Shown: positions 57,602-64,000 of the stretch, one piece after another | Position numbering within the stretch: the first letter of the stretch is position 1 | How the letters are laid out: the number at the start of each line of letters is the position of its first letter | Assembly: GCA_900450595.1 (NCBI GenBank) | Contig: UGGS01000001.1 | Span: forward strand, 1-64,000 | Direction of reading: 5' to 3' | Length of the DNA stretch: 64,000 nucleotides | Origin: [Flavobacterium] thermophilum | GTDB taxonomy: Bacteria; Bacillota; Bacilli; Bacillales; Anoxybacillaceae | Notes under the pieces: model-generated | The model's input: only the letters and a program-made list of their open reading frames with translations | What the model was told of the DNA's origin: nothing | Databases searched by the model: none | Program-made: the position numbers and the translations under genes

Positions 57602-58708
57602 CTATTTCGCATAGCGGACTATCGTAAGCATGCCGCCCATTCCCTCCATTGCATGTGCGTTCGTTGTATGGTGAGGTTTATGACAGTGAAAGACCCAATT
57701 TCCCGGATTGTTGGCCAAAAATTCGATGTTCCATGTTTCTCCTGGCGCTACATTAATCGTGTTTCGTTTTAATCTTGCCATCATAGGAATCGGATTTCCG
57801 TCAACCGCGGTGACACTAAACTCATGCCCGTGAAAATGCATCGGATGAGAATCCATACTTAAATTGCCAAGGCGAATACGGACGCGCTCGCCATATCGGA
57901 CAAATAAAGGAGCGGTATCAGGATAGGCTTTGCCGTTAATTGTGAAAAAATTAAACATCATTGACATTGGATCGATGTCATATATATTTGAAGCCGATCG
58001 TTTGGAAGGGTGATCATTCATTGGATGGCTGCTAGTTTGCTGACGCATCTCCATCTGCACAGCCCACTCTTGAAGCAACAGAACATAATCGCGGTCCACA
58101 GGTTCTTCGTATATGCCGCGCGAAATAAGCATGCCTGCTAATCCCATTAACTCTTGTTTTGCATCATGGACATGGCTGTGGTACATAAACGTTCCTGACT
58201 GTTGGATGCGAAATTCATACGTAAAACTTTCCCCCGGTTGGATAATCGGGCTGCCCCCAGGGCCGGGTACGCCGTCCATTCGGTTGGAAACAATTAATCC
58301 GTGCCAATGGACGGATGTCGCTTCTGGCAAACGGTTTTCGACTGTAATTTGAACATAGTCCCCTTGATTGACAAGAATCGTCGGCCCGGGAATACTTCCG
58401 TTGTATCCATACCCGCGGATTTTAATTCCGTTTACCAACTCATGCACGACCGGTTCCGCCCGCAAGTGAAATTGTTTTACCCCGTTTTTGAGAACCCGAA
58501 ATGGCGCATCTTTTACATTGGGCGTGATAATAGGCGTTTGAGGATTTCCCGGCAAGTAACCATGCATTCCCTCTTCCCCCTTTAGAGAAGGTATCACAAT
58601 TTCATCATATGCTGCGGCATGTGTGGATAGTCGTTTTATGAACAGAATACATGCAGGTGTAAATACAAAAAGCTGTAATCGGATGACACGCTCTCTGTTT
58701 TCGTTCAA
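57602..58708 (-). CDS. Two-domain-type multicopper oxidase
   Basis: About 368 residues; start TTG 58706-58708 is uncertain (weak site). A hydrophobic N-terminus suggests a signal or anchor. Copper ligands: SVHWHGLIVSNRMDG and TFMYHSHVHDAKQELMGL in domain 1, and HPMHFHGHEFSVTAV and NWVFHCHKPHHTTNAHAMEG in domain 2. It is much shorter than the 525-residue enzyme at 45933 and lacks its Met-rich loop. It is divergently transcribed from the membrane cupredoxin at 58798, with a dyad between them. Confidence 0.88.
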   Translation of the reverse strand: MNENRERVIRLQLFVFTPACILFIKRLSTHAAAYDEIVIPSLKGEEGMHGYLPGNPQTPIITPNVKDAPFRVLKNGVKQFHLRAEPVVHELVNGIKIRGYGYNGSIPGPTILVNQGDYVQITVENRLPEATSVHWHGLIVSNRMDGVPGPGGSPIIQPGESFTYEFRIQQSGTFMYHSHVHDAKQELMGLAGMLISRGIYEEPVDRDYVLLLQEWAVQMEMRQQTSSHPMNDHPSKRSASNIYDIDPMSMMFNFFTINGKAYPDTAPLFVRYGERVRIRLGNLSMDSHPMHFHGHEFSVTAVDGNPIPMMARLKRNTINVAPGETWNIEFLANNPGNWVFHCHKPHHTTNAHAMEGMGGMLTIVRYAK

Positions 58709-58752
58709 ACTCAGCCGGTATGTTCACTGACATGGACTAACCTGTTATTTGC

Positions 58753-58766
58753 ACACATATATGTGT
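58753..58766. promoter_or_regulatory. Palindrome between the divergent oxidase and cupredoxin genes
   Basis: ACACATATATGTGT, a perfect 14-bp dyad in the 89-bp gap. It could be a shared operator; its regulator is not identified. Confidence 0.45.
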
Positions 58767-58797
58767 ACAAATAAACATTTGCAGGAGGGATCATCCG

Positions 58798-59739
58798 TTG
58801 CCGATGTTATTCACTGGGGGAATCGCGGCGGTTTTGTCTTTCATTGTGATTGCTTTCATCTTTATCAAAAGGAAGAAAATCACATGCATGGCTGGAATGA
58901 TGGCGGCGATGGCGTTAGGAATGTTGGTTGGGCTGACAGGCGGCCTGCTGGCTGGGATTTCTTACAACGGCAATCTCTTTTTGTCAACCATTTTAGGAAT
59001 GGCTTTTGGGTTTTTAGCTGGATTTTTAGCTGGGATGCCGATTAGCATCATGGCCATCATCGACGGTGTTTTATCAGGAGTCATGGGCGGCATGATGGGA
59101 GCGATGTTAGGAGAAATGATTGCGCCTGAATATCGGGATTCTACGGTTCACATCATGCTTGTTCTATTTGTTGGAATGGCTTGTATTGTTCTATACATGC
59201 TTCAACAAGAAACGGGTTTTAACCGTGCGTTTTTGATAAATAAACTATTCCATAACCCGCTATGGTTAGCAATCGTCCTTCCGCTGTTTTTCTATTTGTA
59301 TAACCATTTATATAATGAATTTTCTCGATCTTCTAATCTTCCGATAACGAATCCGCCTATGAACCATTTTATGGAGGACCACAACCAAACTGCATCTCCG
59401 TTAAGCATCGAAACAAAGGGGAAAAAGGTAGTGGTTGAAGCGACTGAATTTTATTACTTTCCTGAGAGTTTGCAACTGACTGTAGGACAGCCTGTTACCT
59501 TAATTCTGAAAAATAGCGGTCAAATGGAACACGATATCGAATTCGAAAATATGAAGATTTTGTTACAGCAGAATGACCATGGAAACCATGCAGAAAATGC
59601 GGGTGTTCATGTTCATTCCTTGCCGGGGAAAACAGCCGAGGTGACGTTCATACCAATCGAAAGCGGTGTGTTTCGATTTTATTGTACGGTTCCAGGGCAT
59701 AAAGAATCTGGTATGGTTGGATTTGCGAGAGTTTCATAA
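58798..59739 (+). CDS. Membrane-anchored cupredoxin-domain protein
   Basis: 313 residues; TTG 58798 after AGGAGGG. Four to five N-terminal TM segments with Gly/Met-rich helices (MAGMMAAMALGMLVGLTGGL, VLSGVMGGMMGAMLGEMIAP), then a linker and a C-terminal cupredoxin domain (~residues 210-313). Type 1 copper ligands: His in GQMEHDIEFEN, Cys and His in RFYCTVPGHKESGM. It may carry electrons or bind Cu at the outer face. It is divergent from the two-domain oxidase, a likely redox partner. Confidence 0.85.
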   Translation: MPMLFTGGIAAVLSFIVIAFIFIKRKKITCMAGMMAAMALGMLVGLTGGLLAGISYNGNLFLSTILGMAFGFLAGFLAGMPISIMAIIDGVLSGVMGGMMGAMLGEMIAPEYRDSTVHIMLVLFVGMACIVLYMLQQETGFNRAFLINKLFHNPLWLAIVLPLFFYLYNHLYNEFSRSSNLPITNPPMNHFMEDHNQTASPLSIETKGKKVVVEATEFYYFPESLQLTVGQPVTLILKNSGQMEHDIEFENMKILLQQNDHGNHAENAGVHVHSLPGKTAEVTFIPIESGVFRFYCTVPGHKESGMVGFARVS

Positions 59740-59762
59740 GATGATGGCTGCCGAGATCTCTT

Positions 59763-59929
59763 ATGTTGAATCGACGAGAGTTTCTTAGCAGGTCGTTAAA
59801 GGGGGGCGGCTGGACTGCCTCTTTTTCTTTGGTTTGGCTTTGTCTTGAGACAAATTGGTGCCCCCCCCCCCCGAGAACAAACGCCAACATCGCCAATAAC
59901 GATAACCATACAATCGCGGTTTTGCGCAT
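59763..59929. pseudogene. Two opposed gene-start fragments joined at a C12 tract
   Basis: On the plus strand ATG 59763 opens LNRREFLSRSLKGGGWTASF, a twin-arginine-like signal. On the minus strand ATG 59927-59929, behind AAAGGAGG, opens RKTAIVWLSLLAMLAFVLGG, a Sec or lipoprotein-type signal. Both break at a run of twelve C (59861-59872), each after only ~20-35 codons. Neither has a body. This looks like a deletion junction, or a collapsed or erroneous region. Confidence 0.5.
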
Positions 59930-60054
59930 GAGCGGTTTCCTCCTTTTGCTTTAGGTTGAGTCTACCGACATGATAGTGGCAAATGGGGGAGGTTGCTGTG
60001 ATTAATTTCACAATAGCAATAAAATCTCTTCAAATCGTTACAGTTTATTGAAAT

Positions 60055-60085
60055 CCATACATTCTGCAAATTTATCCGATAAAAT
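60055..60085 (+). promoter_or_regulatory. Copper-cluster promoter element, site 4 (BNR lipoprotein, copy 2)
   Basis: CCATACATTCTGCAAATTTA with TAAAAT 25 nt after the first C. Same position relative to the gene as site 2. Confidence 0.72.
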
Positions 60086-60134
60086 ATAAAAGTATGCGAC
60101 GATTTACACTATGCATGAAGGGGAATGAACATCT

Positions 60135-61106
60135 ATGGCAAAAATGAAGAAAGTCATCATCATCACATTCGCTCTTCTTCTAAGCGCCTGTTCATCATCC
60201 AACGAAAAAGAACAGGCTTTTATTACGAGCAAGGAACAGTCAAAATCGAATGTATCTGTTACCAATAATCCTTTCTTTAAAGAAAAAAAGGAAGGGAAGA
60301 TCGAACATTTGCATGGGGTTGGTTATGCAGGCGATCAAAATGCGGTTTACTTTGCTACTCATGAAGGGTTGCTCGTTTACCAAGACAATAAGTGGTATGA
60401 AACGGTTTCCAATAAACATGATTATATGGGCTTTTCAGCTACGGACGACGGCTTTTATTCATCGGGACATCCTGAAGAAGGTTCATCGTTAGGAAATCCA
60501 CTTGGTCTTGTGAAAAGTTTTGATCATGGCCAAACATTAATGAATTTAGGATTTTATAAACAGTCCGATTTCCATTATATGACGGTTGGTTATAAAAGCC
60601 ATACCATCTATGTGGTGAACCAAGAAGAAAATGAAACGCTTGGACAAGGGGTATTTTACAGTAAAGACGACGGCAAAACGTGGTCGCCAAGTCAATTGAA
60701 TGGCCTGCCGCAAACGGCAGCGAGAACGATTGTGGCTCACCCAACGGATGAAAATATGGTCGGGATTAGTACAGCCGAGGGAGTTTTCATTTCGAGAGAT
60801 AACGGGAATACGTTTGAACGGTTTACGAGAAAAATTGATACGACGACATTTATGTTTCAAGAAAAGTCGGTTGTATTTGCAGCTGTAGAGAATGATCAGT
60901 CTATACTCATCAAACAATCATTAGACACAAAACACGAAGAAGTTCTTGCTGTTCCGCCATTGGATGAAAAAGATCATATCATGTATATAACTTCTAATCC
61001 AGCAAACGACAAAGAAATTGTGATCGTTACAATGAACGGGGATATTTTTATGACAAAAAATAACGGTGAAAGCTGGACAAAACTAGCAGCGAAAGGGAAA
61101 ATATAA
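60135..61106 (+). CDS. F510_1955-type BNR-repeat lipoprotein (copy 2, intact)
   Basis: 323 residues; ATG 60135 after AAGGGGAATG. Signal peptide with lipobox LLLSACSSS (Cys ~18). The mature part is a beta-propeller with Asp-box (BNR) repeats: FYSKDDGKTWSPSQL, VFISRDNGNTFERFT and FMTKNNGESWTKLA. Family members are named as putative glycosyl hydrolases, but the link to copper clusters argues for a surface binding role. I see no catalytic residues I can vouch for. Its promoter has the shared copper element. Copy 1 at 37359 is broken. Confidence 0.82.
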   Translation: MAKMKKVIIITFALLLSACSSSNEKEQAFITSKEQSKSNVSVTNNPFFKEKKEGKIEHLHGVGYAGDQNAVYFATHEGLLVYQDNKWYETVSNKHDYMGFSATDDGFYSSGHPEEGSSLGNPLGLVKSFDHGQTLMNLGFYKQSDFHYMTVGYKSHTIYVVNQEENETLGQGVFYSKDDGKTWSPSQLNGLPQTAARTIVAHPTDENMVGISTAEGVFISRDNGNTFERFTRKIDTTTFMFQEKSVVFAAVENDQSILIKQSLDTKHEEVLAVPPLDEKDHIMYITSNPANDKEIVIVTMNGDIFMTKNNGESWTKLAAKGKI

Positions 61107-61133
61107 AAAGACATGCGGGCGCATGTCTTTTTG
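61105..61133 (+). terminator. Rho-independent terminator
   Basis: The stem AAAAGACATGC / GCATGTCTTTTT comes directly after the BNR lipoprotein. Confidence 0.85.
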
Positions 61134-61154
61134 TTTGCCTAAAAATATATCGCT

Positions 61155-61185
61155 CCATAATTTTTGCAAAATTCACTGCTACAAT
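61155..61185 (+). promoter_or_regulatory. Copper-cluster promoter element, site 5 (TauE/CcdA-like, copy 2)
   Basis: CCATAATTTTTGCAAAATTC with TACAAT 25 nt after the first C. It implies a transcript start near 61192, which favours the GTG at 61215 over the ATG at 61197 as the start of the next gene. Confidence 0.7.
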
Positions 61186-61214
61186 ATAAGTAACGGATGG
61201 AGAGGGTGAGAAGA

Positions 61215-61946
61215 AGAGTGTATTCATTCCTAAGCCAAATCAGCAACCTGCTGAGCCAGCCGTTTCTGAATATGGCCAACAGCACAACAGCGCTTCCTGT
61301 TTTGTCAGCGTTTCTTCTTGGCATCGTCGGAGCGATGGCTCCGTGCCAGCTGACTAGCAACTTAGGAGCAATCACGTTGTACAGCAACCAATCTCTGCAA
61401 AAGGGGATCGCTTGGAAAGAACTGCTTTTATTTATTTTCGGAAAGGTCATCGCTTTTTCCGGGTTAGGCTTGATCGTCTGGTTGATGGGGAAGGAGATTC
61501 AAAGTACACTGACACTATACTTTCCATGGTTAAGAAAGCTGATTGGCCCGATTCTTGTTCTCGTAGGCTTGTATTTGTTAGGGCTTTTTAAAATGTATTG
61601 GAATGTCACTTTGTTCAGAGTGCCGGAGAGATGGGTAAAAGGAAAAATCGGTTCGTTTTTCATGGGATTTGGCTTTTCGTTGGCTTTTTGTCCAACGATG
61701 TTTGTTCTATTTTTTGTTACTCTAATGCCTCTCGTATACTCAACGTCTTATGGAGTGTTGTTGCCGAGCGTCTTTGCCGTCGGCACTTCTGTACCGGTTA
61801 TTTTCTTCATCCTCATCCTTTGGTACTTAGGATTGAGCGGTGCTGTCATGAAAAAAGGAAGACGGGTAGGGAAGCTCATTCAGCAAACCGCTGGAATTGT
61901 GATGGTATTGCTTGGCGTGTTCGATACCATCACTTATTGGTTTTAA
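61215..61946 (+). CDS. TauE/CcdA-like six-TM membrane protein (copy 2, intact)
   Basis: About 243 residues from GTG 61215 (alternative ATG 61197). Two halves each carry a conserved Cys: LLGIVGAMAPCQLTSNLGAI and FSLAFCPTMFVLFFVTLMPL, the layout of CcdA/DsbD-beta and the related TauE/UreH-like permeases. It may pass electrons or transport copper or a sulfur species; which is unknown. It follows the BNR lipoprotein in both copper blocks. Copy 1 (38451-39180) is frameshifted. Confidence 0.78.
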   Translation, partial: RVYSFLSQISNLLSQPFLNMANSTTALPVLSAFLLGIVGAMAPCQLTSNLGAITLYSNQSLQKGIAWKELLLFIFGKVIAFSGLGLIVWLMGKEIQSTLTLYFPWLRKLIGPILVLVGLYLLGLFKMYWNVTLFRVPERWVKGKIGSFFMGFGFSLAFCPTMFVLFFVTLMPLVYSTSYGVLLPSVFAVGTSVPVIFFILILWYLGLSGAVMKKGRRVGKLIQQTAGIVMVLLGVFDTITYWF

Positions 61947-62083
61947 AGAAGATGATGCAGTAACAATGTTTGGAAGAACGTTTCAAGATGGTTAGGGTGA
62001 TGTAGTTATAGTTGTATTTTTTTCGTCGCAACGAAGAATCCTTTCTAATACCGATAGAAATATGAATTTTGGGGGAATGTATA

Positions 62084-62191
62084 TTGCAATTCGGCAATAT
62101 AGTCGTTCAGGGCGAAAATCTTTTGCTGATCAGCGGCTTATTGATCAGTTATGTCATGTTTTATTATGGTATTAAAGTATTAAAATTGTGA
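62084..62191 (+). pseudogene. 5' relic of the Lgt-like gene at a deletion junction
   Basis: TTG 62084 after GGGGG encodes QFGNIVVQGENLLLISGLLI, then SYVMFYYGIKVLKL, and a stop at 62191. It matches the start of the gene at 39725. Directly after, the sequence becomes that found at ~41957 upstream of csoR copy 1 (ATTGTGAATTTTTTGTGGAA). So about 2.1 kb (most of the Lgt-like gene, tlpA and ccdA) is absent here. Confidence 0.75.
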
Positions 62192-62282
62192 ATTTTTTGT
62201 GGAAAGCGGGCTTTTTCCTGCGCAGGTATTGATTACGGTTTTGTGGTGAACATGATTTGTAGAGGGGATCTCTGTTTCATTT

Positions 62283-62301
62283 TATACCCATTACCGGTAT
62301 A
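62283..62301. promoter_or_regulatory. CsoR operator, copy 2
   Basis: TATACCCATTACCGGTATA, identical to the operator at 42057-42075, overlapping the TATAAT box. Confidence 0.8.
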
Positions 62302-62326
62302 ATGTAATGAAAAGAGGTGATGTTTG

Positions 62327-62638
62327 ATGAACCATTATGAAGATCATAATATGGATAAAAAAATGGTTCCACGAACGGAACAGGAAATCGAAAGCATTAT
62401 CAAGCGCTTGAAGCGCATTGAAGGACAAGTGCGCGGTGTGCAAAAAATGGTGGAGGACAATCGTTATTGTATTGATATTTTAGTGCAAATTTCAGCGATC
62501 ACGGCAGCGTTAAATAAAGTAGGATTGAACTTGTTAGAACGTCATGTCAGCCATTGTGTGTCGAAAGCGATTCGCGAAGGAAGCGGAGAAGAATCCATTC
62601 GCGAATTAATGGATGTCATTAAACAGTTCTCAAAGTGA
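62327..62638 (+). CDS. csoR: Copper-sensing repressor CsoR (copy 2)
   Basis: 103 residues, one difference from copy 1 (ESIIKRLK for ERIIKRLK). All Cu(I) ligands are kept ([16 protein letters not shown]). ATG 62327 after AGAGGTGATG. It leads into an apparently intact copA. Confidence 0.93.
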   Translation: MNHYEDHNMDKKMVPRTEQEIESIIKRLKRIEGQVRGVQKMVEDNRYCIDILVQISAITAALNKVGLNLLERHVSHCVSKAIREGSGEESIRELMDVIKQFSK

Positions 62639-62655
62639 AAGGAGTGGGAAGCATT

Positions 62656-64000
62656 ATGAGTGAACAAAAGCATGTCACACTTAGAGTGACCGGCATGACA
62701 TGTGCCGCGTGTGCCAATCGGATTGAGAAAGTATTAAATAAGATGGATGGAGTAGAAGCCAATGTCAATTTGGCAATGGAAAAAGCAACGATTAAATATG
62801 ATCCATCGAAGCAAACGATCGCCGATATCGAAACGAAAATTGAGAATTTGGGGTATGGCGTTGCGACAGAAAAAGTGACGCTTGATATTGAAGGAATGAC
62901 ATGTGCGGCCTGTGCGACACGGATTGAAAAAGGGTTAAATCGGATGGAAGGTGTGACAAGCGCTGCTGTCAACTTGGCGACAAACAGCGCGGTGGTCGAA
63001 TACAAGGAGGGTGTTGCATCTGTCGAAGACATTTTAGAGAAAATCAAAAAGCTTGGGTACAGGGGGCAAATTCGAAACGAAGAACAAGACCATGCTGGTC
63101 GGAAAGAAGAGCGGCTGAAACAAAAACAACGGCAACTCGCCATTTCCATCATCTTATCGTTGCCGCTGCTTTATACGATGCTGGCTCATATGCCGTTTGA
63201 TATCGGCTTGCCGATGCCGCAGCTCTTGATGAATCCGTGGTTTCAGCTTCTTTTAGCTACACCTGTTCAGTTCTACATCGGCGGTCCTTTCTATGTCGGG
63301 GCGTACCGGGCGTTGCGAAACAAGAGCGCGAACATGGACGTCCTAGTGGCGCTTGGAACATCGGCTGCGTACGTTTACAGCTTGTATGAAGCGTGGCGGA
63401 CGCTTGGGAATCCTGACTATATGCCGAGGCTGTATTTTGAAACGAGCGCCGTCTTGATTACGCTTGTGCTTGTCGGCAAATACTTTGAAGCGCTTGCGAA
63501 AGGGCGGACAACCGAAGCAATCTCGAAGTTGGTCAGCCTGCAGGCGAAGGAAGCGACCGTCATTCGGAATGGGGAAGAAATGAAAGTTCCGCTGGAGGAA
63601 GTGGTGATCGGCGATACGATTCTTGTCAAGCCAGGAGAAAAAATTCCGGTAGACGGTACAGTCATCTCCGGCGCTTCTTCCGTAGACGAATCGATGATTA
63701 CCGGTGAATCGATCCCGGTTGATAAAAAGGAAGGCGACTATGTGATCGGGGCGACGATGAATACGAATGGCGTACTGACCATTCGTGCCGAAAAAGTCGG
63801 AAAAGATACCGCGCTGGCCAATATCATTAAAATCGTTGAAGAGGCGCAAGGGTCGAAAGCCCCGATTCAGCGGATGGCGGATACCATTTCCGGCATTTTC
63901 GTACCGATTGTTGTCGGAATTGCGGTTGTTTCCTTTCTAATCTGGTACTTCTTCGTTGCGCCGGGTGATTTGGCGAAAGCGCTTGAGGCGGCCATCGCTG
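62656..64000 (+). CDS. copA: Cu(I)-exporting P1B-ATPase CopA (copy 2, runs off the window)
   Basis: ATG 62656 after AAAGGAG. The visible 448 codons are open: two GMTCAACA heavy-metal domains, TM helices, actuator [12 protein letters not shown], and up to the helix before the CPC motif (KALEAAIA). Close to copy 1 with scattered changes ([36 protein letters not shown]). The 3' half lies beyond the window. It is presumably the working pump, since copy 1 is split. Confidence 0.92.
   Translation, partial: MSEQKHVTLRVTGMTCAACANRIEKVLNKMDGVEANVNLAMEKATIKYDPSKQTIADIETKIENLGYGVATEKVTLDIEGMTCAACATRIEKGLNRMEGVTSAAVNLATNSAVVEYKEGVASVEDILEKIKKLGYRGQIRNEEQDHAGRKEERLKQKQRQLAISIILSLPLLYTMLAHMPFDIGLPMPQLLMNPWFQLLLATPVQFYIGGPFYVGAYRALRNKSANMDVLVALGTSAAYVYSLYEAWRTLGNPDYMPRLYFETSAVLITLVLVGKYFEALAKGRTTEAISKLVSLQAKEATVIRNGEEMKVPLEEVVIGDTILVKPGEKIPVDGTVISGASSVDESMITGESIPVDKKEGDYVIGATMNTNGVLTIRAEKVGKDTALANIIKIVEEAQGSKAPIQRMADTISGIFVPIVVGIAVVSFLIWYFFVAPGDLAKALEAAIA

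Overview
The window looks like accessory DNA of a thermophilic Bacillaceae (Geobacillus / Parageobacillus / Anoxybacillus group). I infer this from Gram-positive ribosome-binding sites with GTG and TTG starts, the types of transposase present, a 3' half of a Bacillus-type tRNA-Val(GAC), and a copper-resistance gene set typical of that group. It is unusually rich in mobile DNA: eleven insertion sequences from seven families, seven short non-autonomous elements (MITEs) with readable target duplications, a tyrosine integrase beside a tRNA remnant, and many genes broken by insertion, frameshift or nonsense mutation.

Layout. (1) 1-5150: four GNAT acetyltransferase genes on the minus strand, two of them broken; three are followed by near-identical ~65-bp repeats, so the stretch looks like a cassette array. 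One IS1634-like element sits inside it. (2) 5150-9066: an IS4-family element, a broken small surface protein, and an Rrf2 regulator followed by mnmA, each preceded by the same dyad operator. (3) 9069-31300: a degraded defence island. It holds a DUF1156 DNA methylase whose 5' end is missing at an IS1634-like element, its DUF499/Swt1-HEPN ATPase partner, a PD-(D/E)XK-like nuclease gene split by a MITE and an IS630 element, a JAMM/JAB peptidase fragment, a DUF3990 toxin-like gene, and IS21, IS701-like, IS630 and ISLre2 elements. The tRNA-Val half-site and integrase lie at 25.1-26.4 kb.

(4) 32.5-47.5 kb: a copper/metal-stress cluster. It has a His/Met-rich lipoprotein, a small Met-rich secreted protein, a sensor kinase and OmpR-type regulator, a TVP38-like membrane protein, a BNR-type lipoprotein, a TauE/CcdA-like membrane protein, a SHOCT protein, an Lgt-like/TlpA/CcdA thiol-redox group, CsoR, CopA, CopZ, a cysteine-rich copper-storage protein and a multicopper oxidase lipoprotein. 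In this copy the BNR lipoprotein, TauE-like, Lgt-like, TlpA and copA genes are all broken; copA is split by a MITE. (5) 47.8-52.9 kb: IS982, IS701-like and IS1634-like elements around a truncated nuclease-like gene. (6) 53-59.7 kb: a GlsB/YeaQ membrane protein, a coiled-coil protein, a YeiH exporter with a LysR regulator, a haloacid dehalogenase, and a divergent pair of a two-domain multicopper oxidase and a membrane cupredoxin. (7) 60.1-64.0 kb: a second, intact but internally deleted copy of the copper block (BNR lipoprotein, TauE/CcdA-like, csoR, copA running off the window).

How it fits together. Six promoters in the copper regions carry one shared element: CCAT...TTCTGCAAA placed exactly 25 nt before the -10 box. 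I infer this is the target of the local two-component system. CsoR-type operators precede both csoR-copA units. Cytoplasmic copper would be handled by CsoR, CopZ and CopA, and copper outside the membrane by the oxidases, cupredoxin and Met-rich proteins under two-component control. The intact second block probably compensates for the broken first one.
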